Source: Solimonas sp040066175 (GTDB lineage: Bacteria; Pseudomonadota; Gammaproteobacteria; Nevskiales; Nevskiaceae). From it: a stretch of 64,000 bases of DNA. Of the stretch, positions 35,854 through 44,415 are shown piece by piece. Position numbers and translations under genes: made by a program. Location: contig NZ_JBEAAM010000018.1 of assembly GCF_040066175.1 (NCBI RefSeq), forward strand, positions 1-64,000, written 5' to 3'. The notes beneath the pieces are model-generated. The model worked only from the letters and a program-made list of their open reading frames with translations. It did not search any database and had not been told where the DNA came from. Each line of letters opens with the position of its first letter. The first letter of the stretch is position 1.

Positions 35854-36642
35854 ATGCGCATCGTCACGCTCAACTGCAACGGCATCCGCTCCGCGGCCCG
35901 CAAGGGCCTGTTCCAGTGGCTGCCGCGGCAGGACGCGGACATCCTGTGCCTGCAGGAGACCAAGGCCCAGCATCCGGACGTGCAGCACGATCCGGACTTC
36001 TTTCCCGACGGCTGGCACGTGCGCTTCCGCGACGCGCTGAAGAAGGGCTACGCCGGCACCGCCATCTACGCACGGCGTGCGCCGGATGCGGTGCTCGACA
36101 CACTCGGCAACGACGAGTTCGACAACGAGGGGCGCTATCTCGAATTCCGCTACGGCCAGCTCTCCGTCGTGTCCCTGTACCTGCCGTCCGGCTCGGCCGG
36201 GCCCGAGCGTCAGGCGAGCAAGGACCGCTTCCTCGAGTTCTTCCTGCCGAAACTGCGCGAGTGGCGCGCCAACGGCCGCGAGTACGTGATCTGTGGCGAC
36301 TGGAACATCGCCCACCGCAACATCGACCTGAAGAACTGGCGCTCCAACCAGAAAAATTCCGGCTTCCTGCCGCACGAACGCGCGTGGCTCGACGTGGTGT
36401 TCGGCGCACCGCCCGACGGCGCGGGTTGGGTGGATGCCTACCGCGCGCTGCACCCCGACACCGAAGGCGAGGCCTACACCTGGTGGTCCAACCGCGGCCA
36501 GGCCTGGGCCAAGAACGTCGGCTGGCGCATCGACTACCAGGTGATCACGCCGGGCCTGCGCGGCAAACTCCGCGCGGCCTCCGTCTACAAGTCCGAACGC
36601 TTCTCCGATCACGCGCCGCTGATCATCGACTATGACCTCTGA
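35854..36642 (+). CDS. xth: Exodeoxyribonuclease III
   Basis: AP endonuclease/3'-5' exonuclease of base-excision repair. 262 residues from ATG 35854 (MRIVTLNCNGIRSAARKGLFQWL). Catalytic motifs are complete: LCLQETKAQ (metal Glu), YPSG-equivalent YLPSGSAGPERQASK, GDWNIAHRNIDLKNW (Asp/Asn), WRIDYQVITPGL and SDHAPLIIDYDL (Asp-His). Completeness argues for a true nuclease rather than the catalytically dead Crc regulator that occupies this place next to pyrE in Pseudomonas. Overlaps the next gene by 11 bp. Confidence 0.95.
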   Translation: MRIVTLNCNGIRSAARKGLFQWLPRQDADILCLQETKAQHPDVQHDPDFFPDGWHVRFRDALKKGYAGTAIYARRAPDAVLDTLGNDEFDNEGRYLEFRYGQLSVVSLYLPSGSAGPERQASKDRFLEFFLPKLREWRANGREYVICGDWNIAHRNIDLKNWRSNQKNSGFLPHERAWLDVVFGAPPDGAGWVDAYRALHPDTEGEAYTWWSNRGQAWAKNVGWRIDYQVITPGLRGKLRAASVYKSERFSDHAPLIIDYDL

Positions 36643-37978
36643 GTCCGGCGCCGGACACGGCTGGCGGCGCGTGCTGCGCGCGCTGACGCGTCCGAAGGTC
36701 GCGGTCATGCTGCTGCTGGGCTTCGGCTCCGGGCTGCCGTTCATGCTGGTCGGCAACACGCTCGGCTACTGGCTGCGTGAGAGCGGCGTCACCCTGTCGA
36801 TGATCGGCTTCCTGTCGTGGGTCGGGCTGGCCTATTCGCTGAAGTTCCTGTGGGCGCCGGCGGTCGATCGCTTCGACGCGCCCCTGCTCGGCCGCTGGCT
36901 GGGCCGGCGGCGCGGCTGGATCCTGCTGTCGCAGCTGGTGGTGGCCGCGGCGCTCGGCGGCATGGCGGCGCTGCAGCCGCACGGAGGGCTGTTCGCCTTC
37001 GCCGCGCTGGCGCTCTGCGCCGCATTCGCGTCATCGACGCAGGACGTGTGCATCGATGCCTGGCGCATCGAAAGCGCCGGCGACGCCGACGAACTGGCGC
37101 TGCTCACCGCCGCCTACCAGCTCGGCTACCGCGCGGCGCTGCTGGTCACCGATGCGCTGATCCTGATCCTCGCCGGCTTCGCCGGCTGGTCGGTGTCCTA
37201 CGCGGCGATGGCTGCGGCGATGGGCGTCGGTGTCGCCGCGACCCTGATCGCACGCGAACCGTCGGCGACGGCCGAGGTCGCCCGTCGCGGTCTTGCCGCC
37301 GCGTGGCGGCTGCGTGGCGCACTGGATGCGATCGCCGGCCCGTTCGTCGCGTTCTTCCGCACCCACGGCCGCAAGGCGTTGCTGATGCTCGCGGCGATCA
37401 GCCTGTACCGCCTGGCCGACTTCGTCATGGGGCCGATGGCCAATCCGTTCTACGCCGACCTGGGCCTCGCCAAGGAGACCGTCGGTGCGGTGCGCAGCAG
37501 CATCGGGCTCGCGGCTTCCGTGCTCGGCGTCGCCGCCGGCGGCCTGTGCGCGATGCGCTACGGCTTCGGCGCGACACTGCTGGTCGGTGCCATCGTCGGT
37601 CCGCTGTCGAACCTCGCGTTCACGCTGCTGGCCGTGACCGGTCCGGACCTGGGCGTGTTCTCGATGGCGATGTTCGTGGACAATTTTTCGACCGGCTTCG
37701 CCGGCACTGCGCTGGTCGCCTACATGTCCAGCCTGACCAGCCTCGGCTACACCGCCACGCAGTACGCGCTGCTCAGCTCGTTCTACGCGCTGCTCGGCAA
37801 GTCGCTCAAGGGCTTGTCCGGCGCAGCCGTCGATGCGCTGCAAGGCCAGCATGGCCTGCTCGATGCCTACGCGCTGTTCTTCGCCGGCACCGCCGCGATC
37901 GGCATCCCGGCGGTGCTGCTGGTCGCCCATCTGCTGCGGCTTACGCCCGCCACCCGCAGCGCCGGCGATTCGCGGTGA
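36632..37978 (+). CDS. AmpG-like MFS muropeptide permease
   Basis: 448-residue major-facilitator protein with about 12 to 14 hydrophobic segments. The N-terminal block LLLGFGSGLPFMLVGNTLGYWLRESGVTLSMIGFLSWVGLAYSLKFLWAPAVDRF is highly typical of AmpG, which imports anhydromuropeptides for peptidoglycan recycling. SSTQDVCIDAWRIE in the next loop also fits. The start overlaps the end of xth by 11 bp, so translational coupling is likely. In several relatives xth-ampG is a fixed pair. A role in beta-lactamase induction would need ampC/ampR, not present here. Confidence 0.9.
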   Translation: MTSESGAGHGWRRVLRALTRPKVAVMLLLGFGSGLPFMLVGNTLGYWLRESGVTLSMIGFLSWVGLAYSLKFLWAPAVDRFDAPLLGRWLGRRRGWILLSQLVVAAALGGMAALQPHGGLFAFAALALCAAFASSTQDVCIDAWRIESAGDADELALLTAAYQLGYRAALLVTDALILILAGFAGWSVSYAAMAAAMGVGVAATLIAREPSATAEVARRGLAAAWRLRGALDAIAGPFVAFFRTHGRKALLMLAAISLYRLADFVMGPMANPFYADLGLAKETVGAVRSSIGLAASVLGVAAGGLCAMRYGFGATLLVGAIVGPLSNLAFTLLAVTGPDLGVFSMAMFVDNFSTGFAGTALVAYMSSLTSLGYTATQYALLSSFYALLGKSLKGLSGAAVDALQGQHGLLDAYALFFAGTAAIGIPAVLLVAHLLRLTPATRSAGDSR

Positions 37979-38009
37979 GGCGCCGCGCGGCGCCGTGCCG
38001 CTGCAGGAC

Positions 38010-39170
38010 TCAGCGCGGCAGGCGCAGCAGCAGCAGTCCGGCCCATCCGCCGGCGGCGATCGCGGCAGACCACCACAGGGCCGTCGCGCCCCAGCCGTCG
38101 AGCCACACCCCGAATACGATCGGCGCCGCCGCCTGGGCGAGACGCGCGGGTGCTTCGAGCAGTCCGGCACGGCGGCCAAATCCGGCGGGGCCGAACAGGG
38201 CCAGCGGCAGCGTGCCCTTGACGATGGTCATGATGCCGATCCCCGCCCCGTGCAGCGCGGTGAACACGAAGGCCAGCGGCGCACCGAACAGGCCCAGCAG
38301 CGTCGCGCCGAGCGGGTGCAGGGCCATCGACAGGCGCGCGGTCAGCAGCGGATGCAGGCGTTTGAGCCAGCTGGCTTCGGCGACACGCGCGACGACCTGC
38401 GCCACGCCGACGATCGCCGCGGCCGCGACCGCGGTGGCCGGCGTGCAGCCGGCCGCTTCGAGCACGCGCGGCAGATGCGCCGCCATCGACGCGAAGACGA
38501 AGCCGCTGGCGGTGAACACCGCCGCGAGCAGCCACAGGGTGCGCGGCGACGGCGCAGCAGACGGCCCGTCGGCGGTCGCCGCGGCGTGCATCGTGCGCAC
38601 CGGCACGCCGGCGGGCACGAAGCCCGCGTGCAGGCCCGGACCGAGCGTGAGGTGCAGCAGCGCCCACAGGGCGCAGGCCGCGCGCCAGCCCCAGTGCGCC
38701 TCGACGAACGCCGTCAGCGGCCAGCTCACCGAGCTGGCGAAGCCGGCGATCAGGGTCACGCCGACGATCGCGCGTCGCGCCTGCGCACCGTAGATGCCGA
38801 CGACGGTCGAGAACGCCGCGTCGTACAGACCCATCGGCATCGCCACGCCCATCGCCAGCCAGCCGAGCGTCAGCGTGTAGCGATCCTGGGCGACGACCAG
38901 CAGCGCGAGACTGGCGGCGAACAGCAGGTTGGAGGCGAGCAGCACCCGGCGGCCGCCGTGCCGGTCCATCTGCGCGCCCGCCCAGGGGCCGAGCAGCGCC
39001 GCGACGACCAGTGCGGCGGAGAAGCTCGCGTACACCCAGACCCCCGGCAGGTCCAGCGCGGCGGCCATCGGCCGCGCCAGCGTCGCCAGCAGGTAGTAGC
39101 TGCTGCCCCAGGCGAGCAGCTGCCCCAGGCCGACCGCCGCGACGACGCTCCGGAACGAAGCCGCGCTCAA
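38010..39170 (-). CDS. MFS transporter, monocarboxylate-like
   Basis: 386 residues with about 12 membrane segments and a typical MFS loop (PWAGAQMDRHGGRRVLLASNLLFA, loop 2-3). The start LGQLLAWGSSYYLLATLARPMAAALDLPGVWVYASFS resembles transporters annotated as OxlT/oxalate-formate or CynX-type, but the substrate cannot be told. Its ATG overlaps the stop of the upstream alpha/beta hydrolase gene by 4 bp (ATGA), so the two form an operon; the hydrolase may act on the imported compound or release it. Confidence 0.85.
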   Translation of the reverse strand: MSAASFRSVVAAVGLGQLLAWGSSYYLLATLARPMAAALDLPGVWVYASFSAALVVAALLGPWAGAQMDRHGGRRVLLASNLLFAASLALLVVAQDRYTLTLGWLAMGVAMPMGLYDAAFSTVVGIYGAQARRAIVGVTLIAGFASSVSWPLTAFVEAHWGWRAACALWALLHLTLGPGLHAGFVPAGVPVRTMHAAATADGPSAAPSPRTLWLLAAVFTASGFVFASMAAHLPRVLEAAGCTPATAVAAAAIVGVAQVVARVAEASWLKRLHPLLTARLSMALHPLGATLLGLFGAPLAFVFTALHGAGIGIMTIVKGTLPLALFGPAGFGRRAGLLEAPARLAQAAAPIVFGVWLDGWGATALWWSAAIAAGGWAGLLLLRLPR

Positions 39171-40066
39171 CGGCCGCCGCGCTCGGCGGCCTCGACATGG
39201 CGCAGGATGCTGCGCTCGATGCGCGGCAGCAGGGCGCGCGGCAGGTCATGACCCATGCCGTCGATGATCTCCACCCGGGCATGCGGCAGGTGTCGCGCCA
39301 GATCGTGCGCCGCCGGGACCGGCACCAGGGGATCCTCCTTGCCATGGATGATCAGCGCGGGTGCGGTCACGCGCCTGAGCAGCGGTGCGCGGCTGCCGGA
39401 GGCCATGATCGCGGTCATCTGGCGCACGAAGCCCTGTGGATGGATGTTGCGTTCGAGCTGGCGCGCGACCTTGTCGCGCAGCACCGGTTCGTCTTCCGGA
39501 AAACCGGGGCTGCCGATCATGCGCCAGGTCTGCATGCCATGCGCGATCAGGCCCTCGCGGTCCAGCCGCTGCGGGCGCCGCACCAGGCGCAGCTGCACCG
39601 CGAGTTTCGGTCCCGGCACGCGGCGGCTGCCGCTGCTGGACATGATCGAGGTCAGGCTGCGCACGCGCGGCGCGTGCCGTGCCGCCAGCAGCTGCGCGAT
39701 CATCCCGCCCATCGACATGCCGACGACATGCGCGGACTCGACACCGAGGGCGTCGAGCAGGCCGACCGCGTCGAGCGTCATGTCATCGAGCGAGTACGGC
39801 GCGCGCACCGGCAGGCCGAGGCGATACGCCAGGCTGCTGCGCACGAGGTTCGGCTTGCCCAGATGGTCCATCTTCGACGACAGGCCGACGTCGCGGTTGT
39901 CGTAGCGGATCACGTGATGGCCGGCGCGCGCGAGGTTCTCACAGAAACTGTCCGGCCACAGCACCAGCTGCCCGCCGAGGCCCATGATCAGCAGGAGCGC
40001 GGGGTCGCCGGCCCTGCCGAAAGTCTCGTATTCGAGCTCGATGCCGTTGCTGCGGATGCGTGCCAT
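39167..40066 (-). CDS. Alpha/beta hydrolase
   Basis: 299 residues. Oxyanion region MGLGGQLVLWPDSFCENLARAGHHVIRYDNRDVGLSS, nucleophile elbow VVGMSMGGMIAQLLA (Ser), acid in IHGKEDPLVPV and His in IIDGMGHDLP. The NRDVGLSSK block is common in the aclacinomycin methylesterase (RdmC)-like group of esterases. Probably cytoplasmic. Co-transcribed and translationally coupled with the MFS gene downstream. Substrate unknown. Confidence 0.9.
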   Translation of the reverse strand: MARIRSNGIELEYETFGRAGDPALLLIMGLGGQLVLWPDSFCENLARAGHHVIRYDNRDVGLSSKMDHLGKPNLVRSSLAYRLGLPVRAPYSLDDMTLDAVGLLDALGVESAHVVGMSMGGMIAQLLAARHAPRVRSLTSIMSSSGSRRVPGPKLAVQLRLVRRPQRLDREGLIAHGMQTWRMIGSPGFPEDEPVLRDKVARQLERNIHPQGFVRQMTAIMASGSRAPLLRRVTAPALIIHGKEDPLVPVPAAHDLARHLPHARVEIIDGMGHDLPRALLPRIERSILRHVEAAERGGR

Positions 40067-40099
40067 GACCGGGTCGGTGTCGGATTCCGGCCTATTGTG

Positions 40100-40792
40100 T
40101 CACGCCACCCATTGCGCCAGCGCGGACGCCGGCGCGCGGATCACGGCGTCGAATCGCTCCGATCCTTCGGTCTCCTCCGGATTGATCTCGACCAGATACG
40201 GCCGCGGCCGGTGCGCGAACGGGATCAGCCCGGCCGCCGGCCAGACCACGGCCGAGGTGCCGATACTGACGAACAGGTCGCAGGCGTCGATCAGTGCGCG
40301 GGCGCGTCCGAACACCGCCTCATCGACCAGGTCGCCGAACCAGGTGATGTCGGGACGCAGCATGGACCCGCACTGCGGGCAGCGGCGCGTCTCGAACCGT
40401 CCCGCCGCGGCATCCTCGCGCACGCCGTGACGCGCACAGCGCAGGCGCCACAGGCTGCCGTGCAGTTCGGCGGCGACGGCGCTGCCGGCGCGCTGGTGCA
40501 GTCCGTCGATGTTCTGCGTGATCAGCGACAGCGCCGGATGGCCGCGCTGCAGCGCGGCCAGATGCGCGTGCCCGGCGTGCGGCGCGCAGCCGAGCACGTG
40601 CGTGCGCCTCAGCTCGTGGAAGTCCAGCACCTTGCCCGGATCGCGCTGGAAGGCGTCCTCGCAGGCATACTCGCGGTAGTCGTACTGCTGCCAGATGCCG
40701 CCGCGGCCGCGATAGGTCGGCACCCCGCTCTCCGCGGACATGCCGGCGCCGGTGAACACGACGACGCGGGTGAAGCGCGACAGCTCAAGCAC
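40100..40792 (-). CDS. Sir2-family NAD-dependent protein deacylase
   Basis: 230-residue sirtuin. NAD motifs GAGMSAESGVPTYRGRGGIW, QNIDGLHQRAGS and the catalytic His in ELHGSLWRLRC are present, as are GTSAVVWPAAGLI and VEINPEET. The zinc site is unusual: the second pair is CPQC, but the first is CARH (Cys-x-x-His) in place of CxxC. At the position of the Tyr-x-x-Arg pair that recognises succinyl-lysine in CobB/SIRT5, it has His-Glu-Leu-Arg. It overlaps the end of the WS/DGAT gene by 8 bp and is therefore probably translated from the same mRNA. The target proteins are unknown. Confidence 0.9.
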   Translation of the reverse strand: MLELSRFTRVVVFTGAGMSAESGVPTYRGRGGIWQQYDYREYACEDAFQRDPGKVLDFHELRRTHVLGCAPHAGHAHLAALQRGHPALSLITQNIDGLHQRAGSAVAAELHGSLWRLRCARHGVREDAAAGRFETRRCPQCGSMLRPDITWFGDLVDEAVFGRARALIDACDLFVSIGTSAVVWPAAGLIPFAHRPRPYLVEINPEETEGSERFDAVIRAPASALAQWVA

Positions 40793-42185
40793 GGGCGTGC
40801 TGCCCCTGCGGCGCGCGCGCGGAGGCGCGGTGCTTGCGCGGGTGCAGCATCAGGGCCACCTCGTCCTCGAAGACGTGGATCAGGCGCGCCGGATCGTCGA
40901 GCACCGCAGTGTCGGCCGAGACGCCGACCGTGACATGCCCCGCATAGCTGAACAGGCTCACGCCCAGCCCGATGCCGCCGGTCTGCGGCGGCCAGAACAC
41001 CAGGCTTTCGAGCCGGTTGCCGGCGACGTGCAGCTTGCGCGCCGGACCCGGCAGGTTGGACACCACCGCCGCCGCCTTGCCGGCCAGCAGGTTGACCAGG
41101 TTCTTCTCCCACGGCACCGGCAGATGGCCGGCCGCCGCCAGGCCGACCAGCATCGCGCGCGCCTCCGGCGACTGCTTGAGCTGCGACATGCGCCGGCCGA
41201 CGACCTGCAGACGCTGCCGCCAGTCGCCGATCCCCACCGGCAGGTCGAGCAGCACCAGCCCGAAGCAATTTCCCAGATCGCCATCGTCCTGTGCGCGCAG
41301 GTTCACGGGAATCGAGATGCGCAGATTCTGTGCCGGATCGAGCGCGCCCTCGGTCTCGCGGAGGTAACGGCCGATCGCGCCGGCAAACGCGGCCAGGAAC
41401 AGGTCGTTGATCTTGACGCCGAGCTGGTGCGCGCGGCGCCGGATCGGCGCGAACGCGAGATGATCGGTCCAGGCCACGCTGCGCGTACCGCAGAGCGCGC
41501 GGCGCAGGGACGGCGGATTGTCGTCCGGCAGCATCAGCACGCGGCCGATCGCGGCCAGCGCCTCGCTGCCCTCGTGCAGGCGCTCGGACACGTACTGGCG
41601 GCGCTGCACACCGTCGAAGACCAGGTGACCGACGGCCTTGAGCTGACTCCAGGTCGCGTCCAGCCGCGCCATCGCGCGCGCGATGAAATCGTCGTGGCGT
41701 TCGCCGTCCGCGCGCATCTCGGCGCCATCGACGCAGCTCATCAGCACGCCGACCAGGGCGATGCCGTCGGCCAGCGCGTGATGCGCGCGGAACAGCATCG
41801 TCACCCGTCCGTCGTGCCGCACGAAGAAGGTCAGCCGCCACAGCGGCAGCGCGCGGTCGAGCGGGTGGCCAAGCTCGCGCGCGACGGCGTGGGCGACGTC
41901 GTGGTCGGGCGCACGCTCGTCCAGATGGAAGATGCGGACGTGGTAGGACATCAGCAACTCCGCGTCCTCGACCCAGACATGGGTATTGCCATGCTGTTCG
42001 ACACGCTGGCGGAAGCGCCGATGCCGCAGCAGGCGTTCGACGATGTGACGGACCAGCCCCTCGATGTCGCGCACCGCGCTGATCTCGAGCACGGCACTGA
42101 CCACCATCGGGTTGTGCGGCGCGTCCATTTCGAGCCAGGCCCGATCGACGGCCGTCATGTGTTCCACTGCGCCGTTCCTGCTCAC
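40785..42185 (-). CDS. Wax ester synthase / diacylglycerol acyltransferase (WS/DGAT)
   Basis: 466 residues from GTG 42185, which has a near-perfect AGGAGG 8-9 nt upstream; ATG 42158 and an upstream ATG are alternatives. The active-site motif HHALADG (HHxxxDG) sits at about residue 130 in MLFRAHHALADGIALVG. MTAVDRAWLEMDAPHNPMVV, PLWRLTFF, SIPVNLRAQDDGDLGNCFGLVLLDLP and the C-terminal VVSNLPGPARKLHVAG are all typical of the family. Such enzymes make wax esters and triacylglycerols as storage lipids from acyl-CoA. Transcribed with the sirtuin gene; divergent from a retinol-saturase-like flavoprotein. Confidence 0.93.
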   Translation of the reverse strand: MSRNGAVEHMTAVDRAWLEMDAPHNPMVVSAVLEISAVRDIEGLVRHIVERLLRHRRFRQRVEQHGNTHVWVEDAELLMSYHVRIFHLDERAPDHDVAHAVARELGHPLDRALPLWRLTFFVRHDGRVTMLFRAHHALADGIALVGVLMSCVDGAEMRADGERHDDFIARAMARLDATWSQLKAVGHLVFDGVQRRQYVSERLHEGSEALAAIGRVLMLPDDNPPSLRRALCGTRSVAWTDHLAFAPIRRRAHQLGVKINDLFLAAFAGAIGRYLRETEGALDPAQNLRISIPVNLRAQDDGDLGNCFGLVLLDLPVGIGDWRQRLQVVGRRMSQLKQSPEARAMLVGLAAAGHLPVPWEKNLVNLLAGKAAAVVSNLPGPARKLHVAGNRLESLVFWPPQTGGIGLGVSLFSYAGHVTVGVSADTAVLDDPARLIHVFEDEVALMLHPRKHRASARAPQGQHARA

Positions 42186-42233
42186 GCGCTGTCCTCCTCT
42201 GCGCACCTTCCGCCAATGCCGGTCCCGGGACGA

Positions 42234-42245
42234 TGACCCAGGTCA
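42234..42245. promoter_or_regulatory. Small inverted repeat between divergent lipid genes
   Basis: TGACC-CA-GGTCA in the 115-bp region between the WS/DGAT gene (minus) and the flavoprotein gene (plus). TATGCT at 42263-42268 may be the plus-strand -10, placing the repeat at its -35 region. A dimeric repressor (for example TetR/FadR-type) could control both genes, but no regulator gene is adjacent. Confidence 0.35.
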
Positions 42246-42300
42246 ATCCGGCCCGCCGCGGTTATGCTTGCCCGACTCTGATATGACGGTACGGGGATTC

Positions 42301-43959
42301 ATGCAACTGCGCGACGCACACGACTACGACCCCACCTGGATGACCAAGGCGCGGGTCAAGCGCCTGCCGCCGAACCGCACCGATGTCGCCATCGTCGGTG
42401 CCGGCCTCGGCGGCCTGACCGCCGGCGCGGTGCTGGCGCAGGCCGGGATCAGGGTCGCGGTGTTCGACCAGCACTATGTCGCCGGTGGCTGCTGCACGCA
42501 GTTCTCGCGCGGCGGACCACGCCAGCGCTACAACTTCGACATCGGCCTGCACTACATCGGTGACTGCGGCCCGGACGGCAAGATCCCGCAGATCCTCGGC
42601 GGCCTGGGCATCGACTTGCCGGTCGAGCCGATGGATGCCGACGGCTTCGACATCCTGGTGTTTCCGGATTTCCGCTTCCCGATCCCCGTCGGCCGCGACC
42701 GCTTCCGCGACCGCTTCGTGCAGATGTTCCCGCGCGAGCGCCGCGGCATCGACCGCTACGTGCGCTTCCTGCGCGAGATCGACGAGCTGCTCGGCCGCGT
42801 CGATCGCAACAAGGGGCGCATGTCCTGGGGCATCGCCTGGCACGCGTTCACGCGCGGGCGCCTCGCCAACAAGTACCGCAATGCCACGCTCAAGGACCTG
42901 CTCGACTCGTGCAGCACCGATCCGCAGGTGCGTGCGGTGATGGCGGGCCAGAACGGCGACTACGGCCTGCCACCGAGCCGCGTCAGCGCCTCGCTGCACG
43001 CGGGCCTGAGCAACCACTACTTCCACGGCGCCTACTACCCGCGCGGCGGCGGCCAGACCATCGCCGATCGCCTGTCGGCCTATATCGAGGCGCATGGCGG
43101 CAGCGTGCACCTGCGCCGCGAAGTGGCGCGCATCCTTGTCGAGGACGGCCGCGCGGTCGGTGTGCGCACGCGCGACCACAAGGGGACCGAACATGAGGTC
43201 CGCGCACCGGCGGTGTTGTCGAACGCCGACCTGCGCGTGACGCTCGAACAGCTGCTGCCCGCCGACGCGCTGCCCGCGCAGTGGCGCGAACGCAGCCGGA
43301 ACTTCGAGATGGCCGCGGCGATCTTCATGACCTGCCTGGGCATCCGCGGCGACATGCGCGAACGCGGCATGAACAACGCGAACTACTGGCAGTTCGACGG
43401 CTACGACTTCGAGTCCTTCTACGACACCGCGCGCGACATGACGCCGCGCGGCGCCTACATCACCAGCGCGACGCTCAAGGATCCGACGACGACGCACCAC
43501 GCACCGGCCGGCATCAGCAGCGTCGAAGCGATGACGGTGCTGTCCGGCAAGCCCGAGCACTGGGGCTTGAGCGGTGCGCAGGCGCAGCAGCAGGCCTGCG
43601 ACTGGGACTACAAGAACCGCAGTGCCTATCTCGACCTCAAGTCGCGCATCGAGCAGGACCTGATCGGGCGCGTCGATGCGCTGTTCCCCGGCAGCCGCGC
43701 GGCGATCGAGTTCTGCGAATCGGCGAGCCCGATGTCGCACATCCGCTACACGCGCGCGACCGATGGCACCGGCTACGGACTGGCGGCGACGCCGCAGCAG
43801 TTCTTCGAGCACCGCCCCGGCTACAGCGGACCGCTGCCGGGGCTGTACTTCGCCGGCGCCAGCACGCGCGCCGGACACGGCGTGCTCGGCGCGATGCTGT
43901 CGGGCCAGCGCTGCGCACGGCGCATCGCGCGCGAACTGGGCGCGCCCCTACCCGCGTGA
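42301..43959 (+). CDS. FAD-dependent oxidoreductase, carotenoid-isomerase/retinol-saturase type
   Basis: 552 residues from ATG 42301 (MQLRDAHDYDPTWM), with ACGGGGATTC upstream; ATG 42283 would add six residues. Dinucleotide motif VAIVGAGLGGLTAGAVLAQAGIRVAVFDQHYVAGGCCTQF, with YNFDIGLHYIGD after it, and the C-terminal GLYFAGASTRAGHGVLGAMLSGQ FAD-binding block are shared by phytoene desaturases, CrtISO and retinol saturases. YYPRGGGQTIADRLSAYIEAHGG is the conserved middle segment. No carotenoid genes are nearby; beside WS/DGAT a role in lipid or isoprenoid alcohol saturation is possible. Overlaps the next gene (GTGA). Confidence 0.87.
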   Translation: MQLRDAHDYDPTWMTKARVKRLPPNRTDVAIVGAGLGGLTAGAVLAQAGIRVAVFDQHYVAGGCCTQFSRGGPRQRYNFDIGLHYIGDCGPDGKIPQILGGLGIDLPVEPMDADGFDILVFPDFRFPIPVGRDRFRDRFVQMFPRERRGIDRYVRFLREIDELLGRVDRNKGRMSWGIAWHAFTRGRLANKYRNATLKDLLDSCSTDPQVRAVMAGQNGDYGLPPSRVSASLHAGLSNHYFHGAYYPRGGGQTIADRLSAYIEAHGGSVHLRREVARILVEDGRAVGVRTRDHKGTEHEVRAPAVLSNADLRVTLEQLLPADALPAQWRERSRNFEMAAAIFMTCLGIRGDMRERGMNNANYWQFDGYDFESFYDTARDMTPRGAYITSATLKDPTTTHHAPAGISSVEAMTVLSGKPEHWGLSGAQAQQQACDWDYKNRSAYLDLKSRIEQDLIGRVDALFPGSRAAIEFCESASPMSHIRYTRATDGTGYGLAATPQQFFEHRPGYSGPLPGLYFAGASTRAGHGVLGAMLSGQRCARRIARELGAPLPA

Positions 43960-44414
43960 AACATCTGCTGCTGGTCTGGCACAGCCAGTCCGGGCACACG
44001 CAGCGGCTGGCGGACGCGGCGGCCGAGGGCATCGGCGAGTTCGCCGACGAGGTCGAGCTGCGTATGCTGCGCGCCGGCGAGGCCGGGCTCGACGACCTGC
44101 TGTGGGCGCAGGGCCTGCTGCTCGGCACACCGGAAAACTTTGGCTACATGTCCGGCATGCTCAAGGACTTCCTCGACCGTACCTACTACCCCGCCCAGGG
44201 CAGGACCGTCGGCCTGCCCTGGGCGGTGTTCATCAGCTGCGACAACGACGGCAGCGGCGCGCTGCGTGCGATCGAACGCATCGCCACCGGCTACGGCTGG
44301 CGCCGCGTCGCCGAGCCCCTGATCAGCCGCGGCGGCCTCGCGCCCGGCGCCCTCGCGCAGGCTCGCGAGCTCGGGCAGACGATGGCCGCCGGGCTGGCCC
44401 TCGGCCTGTTCTGA
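43956..44414 (+). CDS. Flavodoxin-like NAD(P)H-dependent reductase
   Basis: 152 residues from GTG 43956, overlapping the flavoprotein stop by 4 bp. LLLVWHSQSGHTQRLADAAAEG is the FMN phosphate loop, and LLLGTPENFGYMSGMLKDFLDRTYYPAQG is the second FMN-binding loop seen in WrbA/NADPH-FMN-reductase-type proteins. RTVGLPWAVFISCDNDGSG follows. It could deliver electrons to the preceding oxidoreductase, an inference from translational coupling only. Confidence 0.87.
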   Translation: MKHLLLVWHSQSGHTQRLADAAAEGIGEFADEVELRMLRAGEAGLDDLLWAQGLLLGTPENFGYMSGMLKDFLDRTYYPAQGRTVGLPWAVFISCDNDGSGALRAIERIATGYGWRRVAEPLISRGGLAPGALAQARELGQTMAAGLALGLF

Positions 44415-44415
44415 C

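Noticed and set aside
35854..36642. Crc catabolite-repression protein instead of exonuclease III
   Set aside because: The position next to pyrE would fit Crc, but all nuclease catalytic residues are present.
42064..42300. Longer start for the retinol-saturase-like protein at 42064
   Set aside because: The added part reads antisense through the WS/DGAT gene, has no similarity to the family, and the dinucleotide-binding motif is at the usual distance from 42301.
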